Below are positions 45,401-57,744 of a stretch of DNA of 64,000 nt, in pieces; the stretch's first letter is position 1, and the number at the start of each line of letters is the position of its first letter. The notes beneath the pieces were generated by a model. It did not search any database. It was not told the origin of the DNA and was given only the letters and a program-made list of their open reading frames with translations. Origin of the DNA: Capitulum mitella (lineage: Eukaryota > Arthropoda > Thecostraca > Pollicipedomorpha > Pollicipedidae); contig CP099843.1 in the NCBI GenBank assembly GCA_030062745.1, positions 5,395,001 to 5,459,000 of the forward strand. Direction: 5' to 3'. Position numbers and translations under genes: made by a program.

Positions 45401-48400
45401 CACGTGGAAACAGTTGACTTAATTACAAGCGTTCATGCAGTTCTGTCCCTTGTGACGTGAGAAGCAAAATAATTATAACCTTTGATTGCCAATCCTTGTA
45501 AGAAACAGAAGTGATTTCTGTAGTCAACTGCGACCTTTGGCATTGCGTGATGCATCAAGTAGCAAAAAAGTATGGTTTTGCCACCTTCAGCTTTTCAGAG
45601 ATGGCAAGAAACAAATCGGACAAAACAATGGCGTCATGGGTTTGGCATCGCCTTTCGTGAAGTTAAAGCATGAACGCAGTGTAAGGATGCCGTTCTTGCA
45701 CACTTTTTCAAACAAGTGGCAAATATTTCAGAGCAATGGAATGGGGGTTGCAAGGTTTGGCTTTTGTTGTAAAGTTCGATTTACTTCCTTTCTGCCTCTG
45801 ACTTAACTGTTTTGTAATGAATAGTGGGCATTATTGTGATCACGTAATGCGTTAACCCGCGCACACCTGGGTGTGCGCATTGCTCTCTGTTTATCTCAAG
45901 AACCTCTATGATTTCCGAAACTAAGAAAGCTACGGAACTTGGAAGGACGCTCAGGTCAAATCAAGGAGAGGGACAGTCAGATCAGGTAAGGTAACCTGTA
46001 CATCTGGTGACTGGGCTGAGATACCAATGGCAAATTAACGGCGTAGACATGCCAAACTAAGTTAACACCTTGTCTTACACATCTTACGAATTGCCATGAT
46101 ATCCCAACGGACAAGAGATCCTTCGAATAATGTCAGGTAATGCGCGGTCACCTGGAGAATGAGACGCACACCTAGCATAGATTACTAAAAGTTAATGATA
46201 GATGCATATCATGCCTATTTTGCCGCATATACGTTTTTGGGGCTTAGTATCAGGCGTAAACATGACGCACGGACAGCTACGAAAAACATCACTCTTCTCG
46301 TACTTGGTTGTTGCGTTATGTTAAACAAATCTCAGGGATCCTCGAGAGCCCCGTTCCCAGATCTAAGGGCCTTCATTTTTGGGATGTGAAAAATGGCTGT
46401 TACCGCAGTAAAGTGTGTCTTACTTTTCATTGTTTTTTCGTGTTTTTGCTTCTTGTTTTCTTTTAAAAATTTGAGCAGAATGTTCTCAATACAAAGTCTA
46501 TCTCGATTATAGATTGCAGGCTCCAGACTTTTAGGATAATCCGACATATCGCAAGACGCAAATGCGAGAAATTTTGCTGTTCCAAGTAAAACGGATAAAC
46601 TCCAACTAAGATGGTGTCTTGGTTTTATGTGCAGACCTGAAACGAATAGAAAGCCTTGCAGTTTGCGAATTGTTATTGAAAGTCTGCCTAGTAAAGTTCT
46701 AAACCCCAGCCATTATATTAGCCTTTTTTAACATCGTGTTCATGAATGACCTCTCGACAGATAATGTGTCATTACAGTTAAACTTTTGATAGGAACCTCA
46801 CGGATAGCCTGTTACAGAATGTTAATAAAACCCTCCGATGTTATTTCTGGTATTTTTCCCTTAGATTTCATGGGGCCTATCAGTCTTTTCGTCGGTCCAA
46901 ACGTACACCCTTGAGTTAAAACAAGCCCCGGATGCCATATCCGATCATTATTGCCATTAGATTTCATAAAGCTTATCACTTTTCAGTCCCAAGTAAACAG
47001 GCTGGGAAGTCGTTTCTTTTACGCAGTGTTTATGTTGTCAGCCATTAAATTTGTCAGTTTCTTTCAGCCCCATGCATAGTATTGCGGACTCCTGAACACA
47101 CCCAGAATGGCGTACCAATCGGCCTGCGTCATTTAAATCGGCCTCATACTATGGTAGTCAGACGGCTTTTAGAAATAATGGAGGGAGCATGTAACTTCTG
47201 TCTGTAATTCGGTTCAAAATGGCATTACTACAAGCGGGAAATCTGTTTTGTACCCAGAACTTCCAAACATGTCGCTGTACATTCTGATTGTCTCAAAACG
47301 ATGAATCCATTGGCGATGCTAGTTCCACGTCTTACCAAATACTTCTATTGTCAGCGGGGTTCAGACGTGCTCTGAATGAAGTGAAATCCGCTCCTCCCAT
47401 GCTTTCTACCGATATCTCGTGAAAGAAGCGGCTTAAAGAAGTTTTTTCGTACGGAGCATTTAGCGTGCCGTTAAAAAAATCATGAAAACTTTCAAAAATG
47501 CTAACTTAAGTGGTTTTCTAATATACGGTGTCCGATCAGCTGACGTTTGGCGGGCGAAAAAAAATCTGCGTTTTGTCGCCCGCCATTTTGTGTTTACTTT
47601 GGAATAAGAAATGTACCTTTATCCTCTTCAGTTCCCTTTTGCCTGCACTTACCCCGCCGATTTCGTGTTTATTGCCGTTTTCTAAACCAGAAGGGGACAG
47701 ATTGACGCCCCTCCATTGTGAATAATTTTCAAAGGTCCACAGCCACGCTTGCCATAACGCAAAAAAACTTGTGTTATGGCCTATTTTAAAAGCCTGTGGT
47801 TCCAGTTTTACCAGACTTCTTGGTCTTTGCATAAAACAACAGCTGTGGCAAATTCAGGAGCTGCCTGCTAACTTCTTCTTGTAGACGAATCTTCCCAGGC
47901 GCGGATTTGGGAACCTCGCGGGTACGTGCCCATTGGAATATTTTGTACTGATTTCTGGAAAATTTTTTTAAAGTTTGGGGAATTTACCAACATTTGTGGC
48001 CGGCATAACGGGCAGATTTTGGTGTGCTGCACCAACGTTTAGAGGTCATGAACATCCGCATGCCATTGCCTTTTTCGATTAAAGCGGAGGACGAAATACA
48101 CGCGGTTAGCTGGAGTTGTATCCTGTTTTGTAGTCCATGTTCTACATTTCATTCATTTGATGACAATGTTCCAACTGGGCTAGAATTTTCAAGGATATAT
48201 TTAGTCTTTTCCCAGCATAAAGTTATAAATTCGGGAGTTCTGTGTTAAACATGGTCTTCACGATTCAGAGACGATCGACAACGTAGCCCGTACCATTTAA
48301 GTTTCGACCTGTATATTTAGGTTACGAACAGACATATTTTGGCACTCTCGCCTGATAGATTGGGGGGCAATCCATCCACATCAGCAGCGTATATGTCACT

Positions 48401-48477
48401 AGGGGACCGCTGGCTGTCGCTTTCATCCGAAACTTAAAGGTCAATGGCGAAGACTGATGGATTATGAGACACCTGTG
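45401..48477. other. Intron with two short hairpins
   Basis: No gene recognised in about 3 kb; the 106-codon frame at 45486-45806 has no motif. A perfect 9-bp GCGCACACC hairpin with a 2-base loop lies at 45859-45878. A 10-bp TGGCGGGCGA hairpin lies at 47548-47585 with an 18-base A/T-rich loop. Confidence 0.45.
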
Positions 48478-48940
48478 CGGCTCGCGAGCGAGCAGCCTTC
48501 GATCAGGCGGCTCGCGAGCGACCCGCTCTTCGATCAGGTCCCCGTGACCCGCTCTGATAGGTCCCCGAGACCCGCTCTGATAGGTCCCCGAGACCCGCTC
48601 TGATAGGTCCCCGTGACCCGCTCTGATAGGTCCCCGAGACCCGCTCTGATAGGTCCCCGTGACCCGCTCTGATAGGTCCCCGTGACCCGCTCTGATAGGT
48701 CCCCGAGACCCGCTCTGATAGGTCCCCGTGACCCGCTCTGATAGGTCCCCGTGACCCGCTCTGATAGGTCCCCGTGACCCGCTCTGATAGGTCCCCGTGA
48801 CCCGCTCTGATAGGTCCCCGTGACCCGCTCTGATAGGTCCCCGTGACCCGCTCTGATAGGTCCCCGTGACCCGCTCTGATAGGTCCCCGTGGCCCGCTCT
48901 GATAGGTCCCCGTGCAGACCGGCTGAAGGCCGGTCTGCTC
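48478..48940 (+). repeat. 23-bp minisatellite (16 copies) with flanking hairpin
   Basis: From about 48538 to 48913 a 23-base unit (CCCCGTGACCCG + CTCTGATAGGT) is repeated 16 times almost without change. The variable site is GTG or GAG: GAG occurs only in copies 2, 3, 5 and 8, while the later copies are uniformly GTG. Two longer, related CGGCTCGCGAGCG units precede the array. A perfect 10-bp hairpin (48914-48923 with 48929-48938) closes it. Unequal exchange or slippage explains the homogeneity. Confidence 0.95.
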
Positions 48941-50000
48941 GTGGTCTGTCTGGGACTGTCTTGGAAATAAAATGCTTTTTGTTGTTCAGCGATTAGTTCC
49001 CCTGATCCATGTACCAGTTTTGGCGTGAAAATGGGTGAGCAGTTGCAGGATCAAACCTTTTTTGACCGTTACCAATGCGGCACAGTTTATAGTATTAGGT
49101 CGTCTGTGGCATTTAATACTTTACATCTGGCAGTAACAGAATCAGCAGTAATTGAAATCGCAATGAAATTGGTGCTATGTGTTTTAGGTGTGCATGTGTA
49201 TGCTTATTTAAACAGCGAAATGTGTCGGAACTTTATTTATTCGTTACACTACGGCCAGTTGCATCACATTAGGTTAATTGACTGACTTAGATGCACTTAT
49301 TACACCATGTGTAGCACATGGAATACCCAGCTGAAATTCAAGGAGGGAGCACCACATTCCAAATGAGTATGCCCGGCTTATGACGGAATTTGAGAACCTG
49401 TTTTTCTTTGTTGTCTATTGTATTTAGTGCCTAGCGAATTAGAAAACTAACGCGAAACGAAAAGGGGTGCAACAACGAATATTCGAAGTATCATGTCTGT
49501 TGTCATGATATTATTATAAAACGATTCATGAGATGACTCCTTTCGTTTATCGTTTATCTTCACCGTCTAATTGATTTCTGAGATGAGCCATTTCGCTGGA
49601 CAGAGGGTCAGTCAGGTTCAGGAATGGTAGGGATGGTTTACAGCTATTGCTAGTACTGGTTAGCAATAGGTTGGTCATAACGCGGTAGTTGTAGGACTTC
49701 TTTTAGAATTAATTATCGCAATAAAGATGATTCCACCCGTCCCTAAAACCCCTGAAACTAGCCGCCCGATTTAGCTGCAAGATACCTGATGCAAATTCTT
49801 GGAGCATCAACCCTCGCCCGGCGGGGGCATTTTTTCACCCACGCCCGGCGGGGGTCATAAAACAACCTAAAAAACCATAAAATCATAAGATAAAAATAAT
49901 AAAAACCCTACTAACTTTCGAACCAAATGAGAAAGAGCAACGCATTAGGGACCAGTGTGTTGTTCGTCACGTAAGCAACCCAATAGTATCCAGCGTTTTG
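48941..50000. other. Intron, short GC tandem pair at 49803-49856
   Basis: Two near-identical CGCCCGGCGGGGG words (about 49816-49828 and 49842-49854) lie in an otherwise AT-rich stretch. The 86-codon frame at 49025-49285 has no motif. Nothing else recognised. Confidence 0.4.
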
Positions 50001-50470
50001 GTTTCAGCTCAACAGATGACCTCATAGGTCACGGTAATGGCCTCCAATTGACCATGTCAAAATATGCCAATTTTTCAACGATATGGTTTCTAAAGTTTTA
50101 AACATAAATCGATTCCGTAAGCACCAGCGCATTGGCCGTTGTCTCAGCTATGGGAAAATGTATGGGTTTTTGGTTCTAGGTTAATGGGTGACCTCCTAGG
50201 TCATGAAAACATCATTATGGAACCGAAATTTGTAGTGAGAGGTATTGCAGCCCTATTCCACTTTTGTCGGGCCACAGGTGAAACGAGCGACGACACGCTT
50301 GCCAAACTTGGTGCACCAGTTCTCCTTGGGCTGGGAGGGAGTCCCCTATTTGGGGTCGCGGCCACCTAAGTTGCCAAGGTCACCGCCAGGGGCGCTCATG
50401 CCGTTTTGCGAAACTTTTCTTTCTCGAAAACCACTCGAGCTCGAGCCACCAAATCTGGTGTGTAGGGAGG
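50001..50470. repeat. AGGTCA-rich dispersed repeat
   Basis: TGACCTCATAGGTCA (about 50016-50030) and TGACCTCCTAGGTCA (about 50188-50202) are inverted half-sites with a 3-base spacer. The two occurrences are about 170 bases apart and both lie in ATG-rich surroundings. No gene. Confidence 0.5.
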
Positions 50471-50565
50471 ACTACTGATTTCCGTAAATGCCTGGCAACC
50501 TGAACTCTTGATCGCGAGCAGTCTTTTGATTTTTAACGATTTTCGCATTTGTACTTAAAACAAAA

Positions 50566-50568
<3 letters not shown>

Positions 50569-50625
<57 letters not shown>
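50569..50625. repeat. (TA)n microsatellite
   Basis: Uninterrupted TA dinucleotide for 57 bases. Confidence 0.95.
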
Positions 50626-50627
<2 letters not shown>

Positions 50628-53202
50628 TTACATATCAACCACATTAAGCTGAGAGGCAGAAAGTTTTGGTGGTGGCTTCATATTGCATATTGCCATGGCC
50701 GAAATCGTTAAGTATTGTTTTAAGTACCTGTCGACGTTTCATTTTTAAGTAGCAGGAAAACATTGAGGGGGCCCAAACGACTACCAGCGGTGCTCAAATC
50801 AACATTGGAAGAGTTCAAACCCCTCCGAAAGTATACAAAACGGCACCCCGGTGAGTGCCCAATCAGTTATTATGAGTGCCAAGTTGGATACTGCTGGTCC
50901 GTGACACCCATACAAAGACAGGAAGCCAGCGACTTTGATCAGGACCAGTCATTTAAATTATGGTTTGTGAAAGTCATCACTGTGCCTGTTTGACCATATA
51001 GCCTGTCACTATTTCGTTTCTAAATGTTTTAAACCGTTTTATGCTTTATTCTTAACTTTCTGCCTATATTTTACCTGCCAGCAAAATGCCTCGTGAGGCA
51101 CATGACGAGTGAGGCCTACTTCGTTGTTGCTTGCATAACTCCTTTCCCTTTATACACTCTGCAATGGAAAGGGCTGTTTATTGATCTGTTTTAGTGTTTT
51201 GTATTCGAAACATCGCTAGTGTTAACATGACGCGCACCCTTGATTGGTTTGCTGCTATTACCATGCGGTTCAAAACCATGCATGGCGAAATAAATGCAAT
51301 GGTGAGAACATTGCTACTGGAATAGTAATGTGGAAGAAAATGAGGAGAGCTAACGCATTGTAAACGAGAGGACCTAAAACTAAAAAACCGAGTTGTTTCC
51401 TGGTGGAAACTTCATGATTTTCGACTCGGTGGCTGCGATGTTTTTAGCCTCCAGAAACCGTCCTGGCCGAGCCGGAGCAGTCAGTTTTTTGTCCTGGGTG
51501 AAGTACGGCTCACTCGGCTTTGCTCGTAATTTCAACTGGTTATTTCATAAAGTTTCTCTTTTCTGTACTAAAACTGGCGTAGAATATTGTTAAATATTGT
51601 GGGTGTGTACGGGGGTGCAAAGTCAGCTTTGGAGCGACCAAGATCCGCACTGAAAGGGCCCAGATCCCTATTGAAGGAGCCTTGGCCCTTCTAAAAAAAT
51701 ACAAATTGTTACCCATGTCAATACGCAAAGATGCAAAACAAGATCATTATGAATTTCCATTCACGAATTAATGTGACTGCACATAAGTCACAAAATAGTG
51801 TATTTAAGTACATCTCAACCCTGTCCATGTAAGATTTTCTAAGCCACTATTTTCAGGGGCAAGATGTTGGAGAAGAAAACGGATCAGGCAAAAGAATGAG
51901 GGATTGGAAAAGTTGAAAATGAAACAGTTTTGGCTAGTGCAGAGGGCATGTTGGAATTTCTTCGTGCATAATTTGGCTCATTACTTTTGACAGCCTGGGC
52001 TGGGGATGTCTGTAAGATCAAAAAGAAAAAAATCGGACAGAGGGATGGATGCCGTATTTGCATGCTGAAATCTAATTAATTATGGGGATATTCAAAAAGA
52101 TTTGGGGCGGTTATTGCGGAGTAAATAAACAGCCGGCTGAGGCTAACTTTGGCCGGTTTTCCTGGCTTTAACCGGTCATATCGGCTGGTACAAAAAACAA
52201 TCGGAATTGATCTCTACTCAGAATATTCCTAGAAACAGCATTTTTAATGTTTCCTATGTACAGGTGTTCATTGAAAAGTTCATACTAACTGCGCGGATCA
52301 GACCCTGGCAATTGCTAAAAAAAAACTTGGGCGATCAGGAACAGTGCTGCCGAAGTTTAGTTTGTAGAATAACATGGTGTTTTTGGTCATGTTTAACAGC
52401 CGTTGGCAGAGATCAATCCATTTTCTGAAGTGTCTTCTTTGAAAAAAAAATCGATGCAAGGGTGACCCGGCCCTAATGTACCGGGCCAAGGGTCTCTCTT
52501 TTTCCCGAAGCTTGGGTACATATATCTAAGTCTATGGAAAGATTAGTGAACAGGCAGATGAGTGAATGTGGCGTTCAACAGCCCCAAGGCTTTCATACAG
52601 AAACATACCGCATGACCCCGTTATATCGAGATCGTTGACGTCCGTAAAATGTCATCGTGAAACAAGAGGAGCCGCGCTAAATCGGGGTACAAGGAAATCA
52701 GCGCTCAGACTGACCCTATGTTGACCTAAGATCCTCAGACACCCCTAGATCACCCCTATACAGCCCTTGCCCATGATAAGTCCTATGGCGATGCCTTACA
52801 TGACGATGCATGGAAAGAAGCAACATCGTCAGTACAGCATGAGGGAGATAAGGTCCAATTTCTCCGTGATTTTTTCACCAGTTGACCTACGATTGCCCCG
52901 ATGGCTCGGAAATCAAGTGCGTAAGGTTTACCTTTCAAGAAAAATTTTTGTTTTGAATAGTTTTTTCCATTTTCATCTAAAAAAGGAGGAAAAAAACGCA
53001 AAATTAACCCACCAAAACTTTTCATTTCCGGAAAGATCAAAAAGGACGACGCATGACCCATCGCGTTATATTTAAATTCGCTTTGAATCGGGGGCTGAGA
53101 TGTTACTGAACTAACTTGCCATTTTAACGAGAACCTTTCTAATGTCCATATAAACCGTTCTGGTCACTCCTTATCTCAGATAACGCGAAACCACATCAAT
53201 AT
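50626..53202. other. Intron, nothing recognised
   Basis: About 2.6 kb with only short frames lacking motifs. TGACCTAAG-type words occur at about 52723. No transposase, reverse transcriptase or RNA gene was recognised. Confidence 0.35.
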
Positions 53203-53350
53203 TTGGTCGGTAGCTCAATTGACAGAACGCTGCCTGCCATCCTGACAAGAAGAGTTCGAGCCGCCCGGCCTCGGCTGGCAACTAGCCAAAAAAGGGTCAA
53301 GGTGACTACGACACCGTCGTATCGCACCGTTGTTGGCACGTTAAACTTTT
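53203..53350 (+). mobile_element. tRNA-derived SINE
   Basis: TCGGTAGCTCAATTGACAGA (about 53206-53225) is a clear A-box/D-arm, and AGAGTTCGAGCC (about 53251-53262) a clear B-box. The D-stem has a mismatch (GCTC with GAAC) and the anticodon stem does not close, so this is not a working tRNA. A body with AAAAAAGGGTCAAGG and GTTGGCACGTTAAAC follows, a layout common in animal SINEs mobilised by LINE machinery. Confidence 0.6.
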
Positions 53351-54849
53351 GCCTCAAATTTAGCCGTCACCTGAAATTGCTCGCTCGGATGTAGGGGTTG
53401 GAGTCTGTGCGACGAGCTTTGCTCAGCACAGGCTCCGATTCCTAACATCACCCCAGAAATCTTCTGATCAAACTTACAAAATAATTTTAAAAAAAATGGC
53501 GCACCAGGCAGCTCGCGCCCCATCAACGAGGGCGGACCGCCCACTGCCTTCGATTCGCCGCCAGGCGATGGCTACCAGATCAATGCTGCTAGGTAAAACA
53601 AGAAGGAAACCCGGGGTGTGATACCGATAATACTGCAATACCTCGCCCAAACAGGGGAAAAACTAAACACATGGGAGATCTTCGCGGATCTGCCATTGGC
53701 TCACATCTCAAGATACTGGTTTGTGTCGACAGGACGAACCACATTATGAGATGTTTGTTTTTTACCAAGGGTTTCCGTGGGAGAAGCTAATATGTGTAAG
53801 GCAATCTGACTCTGAAAAAAAATGAAAAAATGGCCTTTTGGAAAGACGGACCAAAATGAACTAACACACCTTTCTGAAGACCGTTTATATACAGGTTGTT
53901 GACCCAGAGTTCTGAGCTTCCGACACTGCTGGACGTATCAAAACAAGCCTCAACTAATATCACCTTGAGCCACGGGCATTAAAAACAAAGTATAATTAAT
54001 TCAGGAGCACAAAATAGAAGGAAGTGTAACCGTTGGAAATCCCATGCAGGCCACCATCTCTAGTTAAATGTTTCAGAAAAATGGGAAGAAAACTTTAGAC
54101 TAAATACGATTAATGCACCCAGAGAAGCCCGGAACGAAGTGAAATAAGCATTGACGCATGAGACTGGTTTATCTTTTGTGTATATTCATAAGGTGATTCC
54201 CAAAGCTCCTCCATGACAGACTCGAAGGACAGTGTTTCCAGAAACTGTTGAAGAAGAGACAATAGAATAGTCTAAAACAACAAAGACAAATGAGAAGTTT
54301 TGTTAATGATACCACAGATCCCTTAATCTAAGACAAACCAAAAAAACATTGGTCCTTGCGGCCCGACGTCGTTATGCAACGCTGCCCCGAGAAGTGATTT
54401 CTCGTCCCGCCGACAGCTGGCCCGGGCAGCCCAAAAGTGGAAAAGACCGGGGAAAATCGAAGGCTATAAGTTCGTGTTTTGCCGCCGGATCGGAACAATA
54501 GCGCCCAGTCAGCCTTGTGCCGACCAAATCCGTCATAGAAAAACAACAACCGCTCTGTTCAACCGATCAAAATTTTTCCTGATGGATTGTTGCGTCAGAC
54601 GTAAGCCCAAAAACAAATGTTTGCCGGGTGTCGTGGCAGCGCTCTGTTCGAAATGAAGAGTGTGACATAGAGCAAACGGAAAAGACATTCTATATTTCAT
54701 CAAAAGATAAACTGCTCCGTCGGGCGAGAATAACTTGAGACTCACGCCTTCAGCAACTTCTCAATTCTGAATTAATTTCCCCGTGTCAATTTCGTAGCTC
54801 AGTGAGCGACGCGCTAAATCCATACGCGCTGAGATTTCTCCTTTGAAAA
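53351..54849. other. Intron, nothing recognised
   Basis: No gene or repeat could be named. Short A-rich and G-rich patches only. Confidence 0.35.
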
Positions 54850-55140
54850 TAGACGCTCGGGCGAGATTATCTTCGTTATCTGGCGCCGCTGTCCGCGCCC
54901 TCGGCTGTTTGCCTCGGCTGAACACAGTTGCTGCGCAGCGCAGACAAGACCTGGCGCCCGAGCCCCGTGATATTGCTGCGGCTTTGCGACGGCCGCCGCG
55001 CTGCCCGTGTTGACTCTTCGTCTCCTTTGTGTGCACGAGGCTCGCCCATTTCCTGCGCCCGTTGTTGAGCTGGCCGCCAGCCTTCCGGTCCGGGTAGGGG
55101 CTCTCGAGTTTTGGCGCTGATTGCGTGGGGCGGTTCGTCT
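54850..55140. other. GC-rich island in the intron
   Basis: CpG-rich block overlapped by a 153-codon minus frame (54876-55337) and a 91-codon minus frame. Their Arg/Ala-rich translations follow composition. No domain recognised. Confidence 0.45.
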
Positions 55141-55923
55141 AAATGTTCCTCATGCCTCGACAAGCGATGTTTTTCGTTGCATCTTTCAAGAAAAAGAAAA
55201 ATCAGTCTACCATGAGTGACATTTATGTGCAGAAAATGCAAAAAGGAAATGCACTGAACAGCGGAATCCTCGATTCTTTGGATATTCTGAAGTATGTCCG
55301 TGGTGCACATGTTCACGATTACGAAGCTGCAGAGCAACGAGCGACGCGACTATGAAGTGACCAGCGACACACAAACGCCCGTCACTTCCCGCCCCACGGG
55401 TGAATTTGGTCTGACCCTCGGACAGAAGAGCTCATGTCTCAGGTTACACAGACCACAGGTCACAGCCCGCTGCTTTCTGTGGTATTTTCGGCTGCGATTG
55501 CATCACCCAACCTAACATGGTGTAAGTGGATATTTCATCGGAATGCACTTATCTTAGTTTTGTATCATACGACGAACTTTGCACTGGACGCTACAGATCT
55601 CTGCAGTTCAGCAGTGCTGCTTGATAGCAGTGCAGCTCATAGTTCTACCATGTTGCAGAACATTGCGAAAAGCATTCACTACTTCTTCAAGGACAGCGAA
55701 TCGGAAGCATTCTCGTGCACATCCTCAAACGCAACCGCAACCGATGCGTGCGGCTCAGAACGCAAGGCCGTCTTTATCCGAAGGTGACTCTCTGACCAGG
55801 GGTTCCATACGATCCGCCCCGTCGTCGGTCGGCCTGGGCCATCTCGTCCAGATCATCAGCAGGTCTGTGCCGGCTGTCCGCTGCTCGGGACGAGTCGGCC
55901 CGGACCGCCTCCTCCCGCCGCCC
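55141..55923. other. Intron, lead-in to GC island
   Basis: Nothing recognised. From about 55790 composition becomes GC-rich, leading into the minisatellites. Confidence 0.35.
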
Positions 55924-56243
55924 GTCCGCCCTCAGCCGGGACCGTCAGTCCGGTCCAGGCAGCTATCGCGACCGTCCGGCGCGGTCCATCCCCGCCGGGA
56001 CCGTCAGTCTGGTCCAGGCCTCTATGGCGACCGTCCGGCGCGGTCCATCCCCGCCGGGATCGTCAGTCTGGTCCAGGCCTCTATGGCGACCGTCCGGCGC
56101 GGTCCATCCCCGCCGGGACCGTCAGTCTGGTCCAGGCAGCTATCCCGACCGTCCGGCGCGGTCCATCCCCGCCGGGACCGTCAGTCTGGTCCAGGCAGCT
56201 ATCCCGACCGTCCGGCGCGGTCCATCCCCGCCGGGACCATCCT
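55924..56243 (+). repeat. 59-bp GC-rich minisatellite
   Basis: GGTCCATCCCCGCCGGGACC starts recur exactly every 59 bases (55983, 56042, 56101, 56160, 56219), with a partial unit before. Two sub-types alternate in blocks: copies with CCTCTATGGCG and copies with CAGCTATCCCG. A 420-codon frame (55579-56841) runs through it and the next array, but other frames are open too and the translation is only repeat. Confidence 0.95.
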
Positions 56244-56510
56244 CTCCCGGGGCCGTCCGGCCGGGCCCGTCACGTCGCGCCGGCCGGCCGGGTCACCGGC
56301 CGGCGATTTTACTGTCCGATCAGCTGGGCAGGCGGCGCGAGCCGAATCCCCGCGCCGCTTTACGGGCGCCGTCGGCGGCGGCGGCGCCGAATATAGCCGA
56401 CCGGCCGTCATCCGCGCGCCGCGCCGCCCGGCCGCCGCCGCCGACGATCGGCGGGGATCGTCGAAATCGACGCGCCCCAGATGCGGCCGGCCGATATCCG
56501 GACGGACGCG
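56244..56510. other. GC-rich island between two minisatellites
   Basis: Extremely CpG-rich, with CGGCCG and GCGCCGAATATAGCCG words. No gene. Confidence 0.5.
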
Positions 56511-56830
56511 GGTCGGCGGAGATGGAGATCGGGCTGGACGTCGGTCAGTGGAGATGGAGATCTGGCTGGGTCGCGGTCAGTGGAGACGGAGATCTGGCTG
56601 GGTCTCGGTCAGTGGAGATGGAGATCTGGCTGGGTCTTGGTCAGTGGAGATGGAGCTCGGGCTGGACGTCGGTCAGTGGAGATGGAGATCTGGCTGGGTC
56701 TCGGTCAGTGAAGAAGGAGATCTGGATGGAAGTCGGCTGGTAGAGATGAAGATCTGGCTGACTGTCGGTTGGTGGACGTGGAGATCTGGATGGCTGTCGG
56801 TTTGTGGAGGTAGAGATCTGATGTGTGGTG
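56511..56830 (+). repeat. 32-bp minisatellite
   Basis: A unit with GGTCAGTGGAGATGGAGATC recurs exactly every 32 bases (56543, 56575, 56607, 56639, 56671, 56703), then in diverging form at 56735, 56767 and 56799. The unit lacks stops in all + frames, which explains the overlapping Trp/Gly-rich open frames. Divergence increases towards the right end. Confidence 0.95.
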
Positions 56831-57639
56831 CCCAGTTGTGAATATTACCGGATAACGATATTCGGTCGCTTTATATATTGACACGTGGAAGCTGCCGCAG
56901 AACGAGCTCTGGTGGCGTCCAAAGGTGCCAAAACGAAGTAAGACCCAGTAAGACTGGCCCGGTGCCTCGAGGATGCAATTTCCAGAAGGGTAACTGCGTT
57001 TTAAGACCTCTCTGTGCTCAGTAAATAACGAAACGGTGTCCAGAGATCACAGTTTTATCGGTTTCGTGCTTAGCCCCCTGGTACACTGGCTCGGCACTAA
57101 TTTTGACAGGCTAGAGGCACTTTTCCTGGAGGAGATCGACGTCGCATTCATTGTCCAAGTCCCCAGGTTACAGGAGGAGCCGGTAACTGGCTGCTGCTTG
57201 CTCCATTAGTCTCGAACAAGCGCGCGGCGCTACGTCAGGTCTTACTGAATTCGCTACTGCTGCGAACCCTCCGCCATCGCCTGAGAACTAGTTTCCCCTA
57301 AAAAGTTGCATTCAAACTGAACATCCAGAGGTGGTCCAGGATACGCGCCAGAATACTCGTGGCTGTGTCCCCCCCCCCGCGATAACTGGGGTTGATCATC
57401 ATGTCTACACCTTAAGGGTAAATTACTACTTCTTTTCCACGGAAAGGCTAACTGTATAACACTGAGTATGTGATCACATGTGTCACATGTTACAACACAT
57501 AAAACCTGTGGTACCCATCACAAGCGCAGCCAAAGGTCGAGGGGACCCGGCCTCCCCCCTAAGACCCGCATTTTTTGTGAAAACCATTGCATATCGTCTC
57601 CCCAGCAGGCGGTTTTCGTATGATTTCAGTTCACACTGT
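56831..57639. other. Intron, nothing recognised
   Basis: Mixed-composition intron with a C-run near 57370. No gene or named repeat. Confidence 0.35.
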
Positions 57640-57735
57640 GTTACTCGCTCCCCCCCTTAAGGAAATCCTGGCTGCGCCCCTGGCACCCATCATTCGGCCT
57701 GCCAAACCATTTTCCCTTCCCAGGATGACTGCCTG
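57640..57735 (-). mobile_element. Possible DNA transposon remnant with C-run end
   Basis: The reverse strand reads GGGGCGCAGCCAGGATTTCC then TTAAGGGGGGG, a phrase typical of the ends of small invertebrate DNA transposons. The other end is not clear, although a CGCGCCCCTG word about 80 bases on could be related. Confidence 0.35.
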
Positions 57736-57744
57736 GGCGCGCCC

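Noticed and set aside
45859..45878. Perfect 9-bp hairpin as a transcription terminator
   Set aside because: There is no gene upstream and no T-run; eukaryotic context makes this model inappropriate.
55579..56841. 420-codon + strand open frame, the longest in the window
   Set aside because: It runs through two minisatellites and a GC island, is open in other frames too, and its translation is only repeated Arg/Ser/Pro/Gly/Trp patterns.
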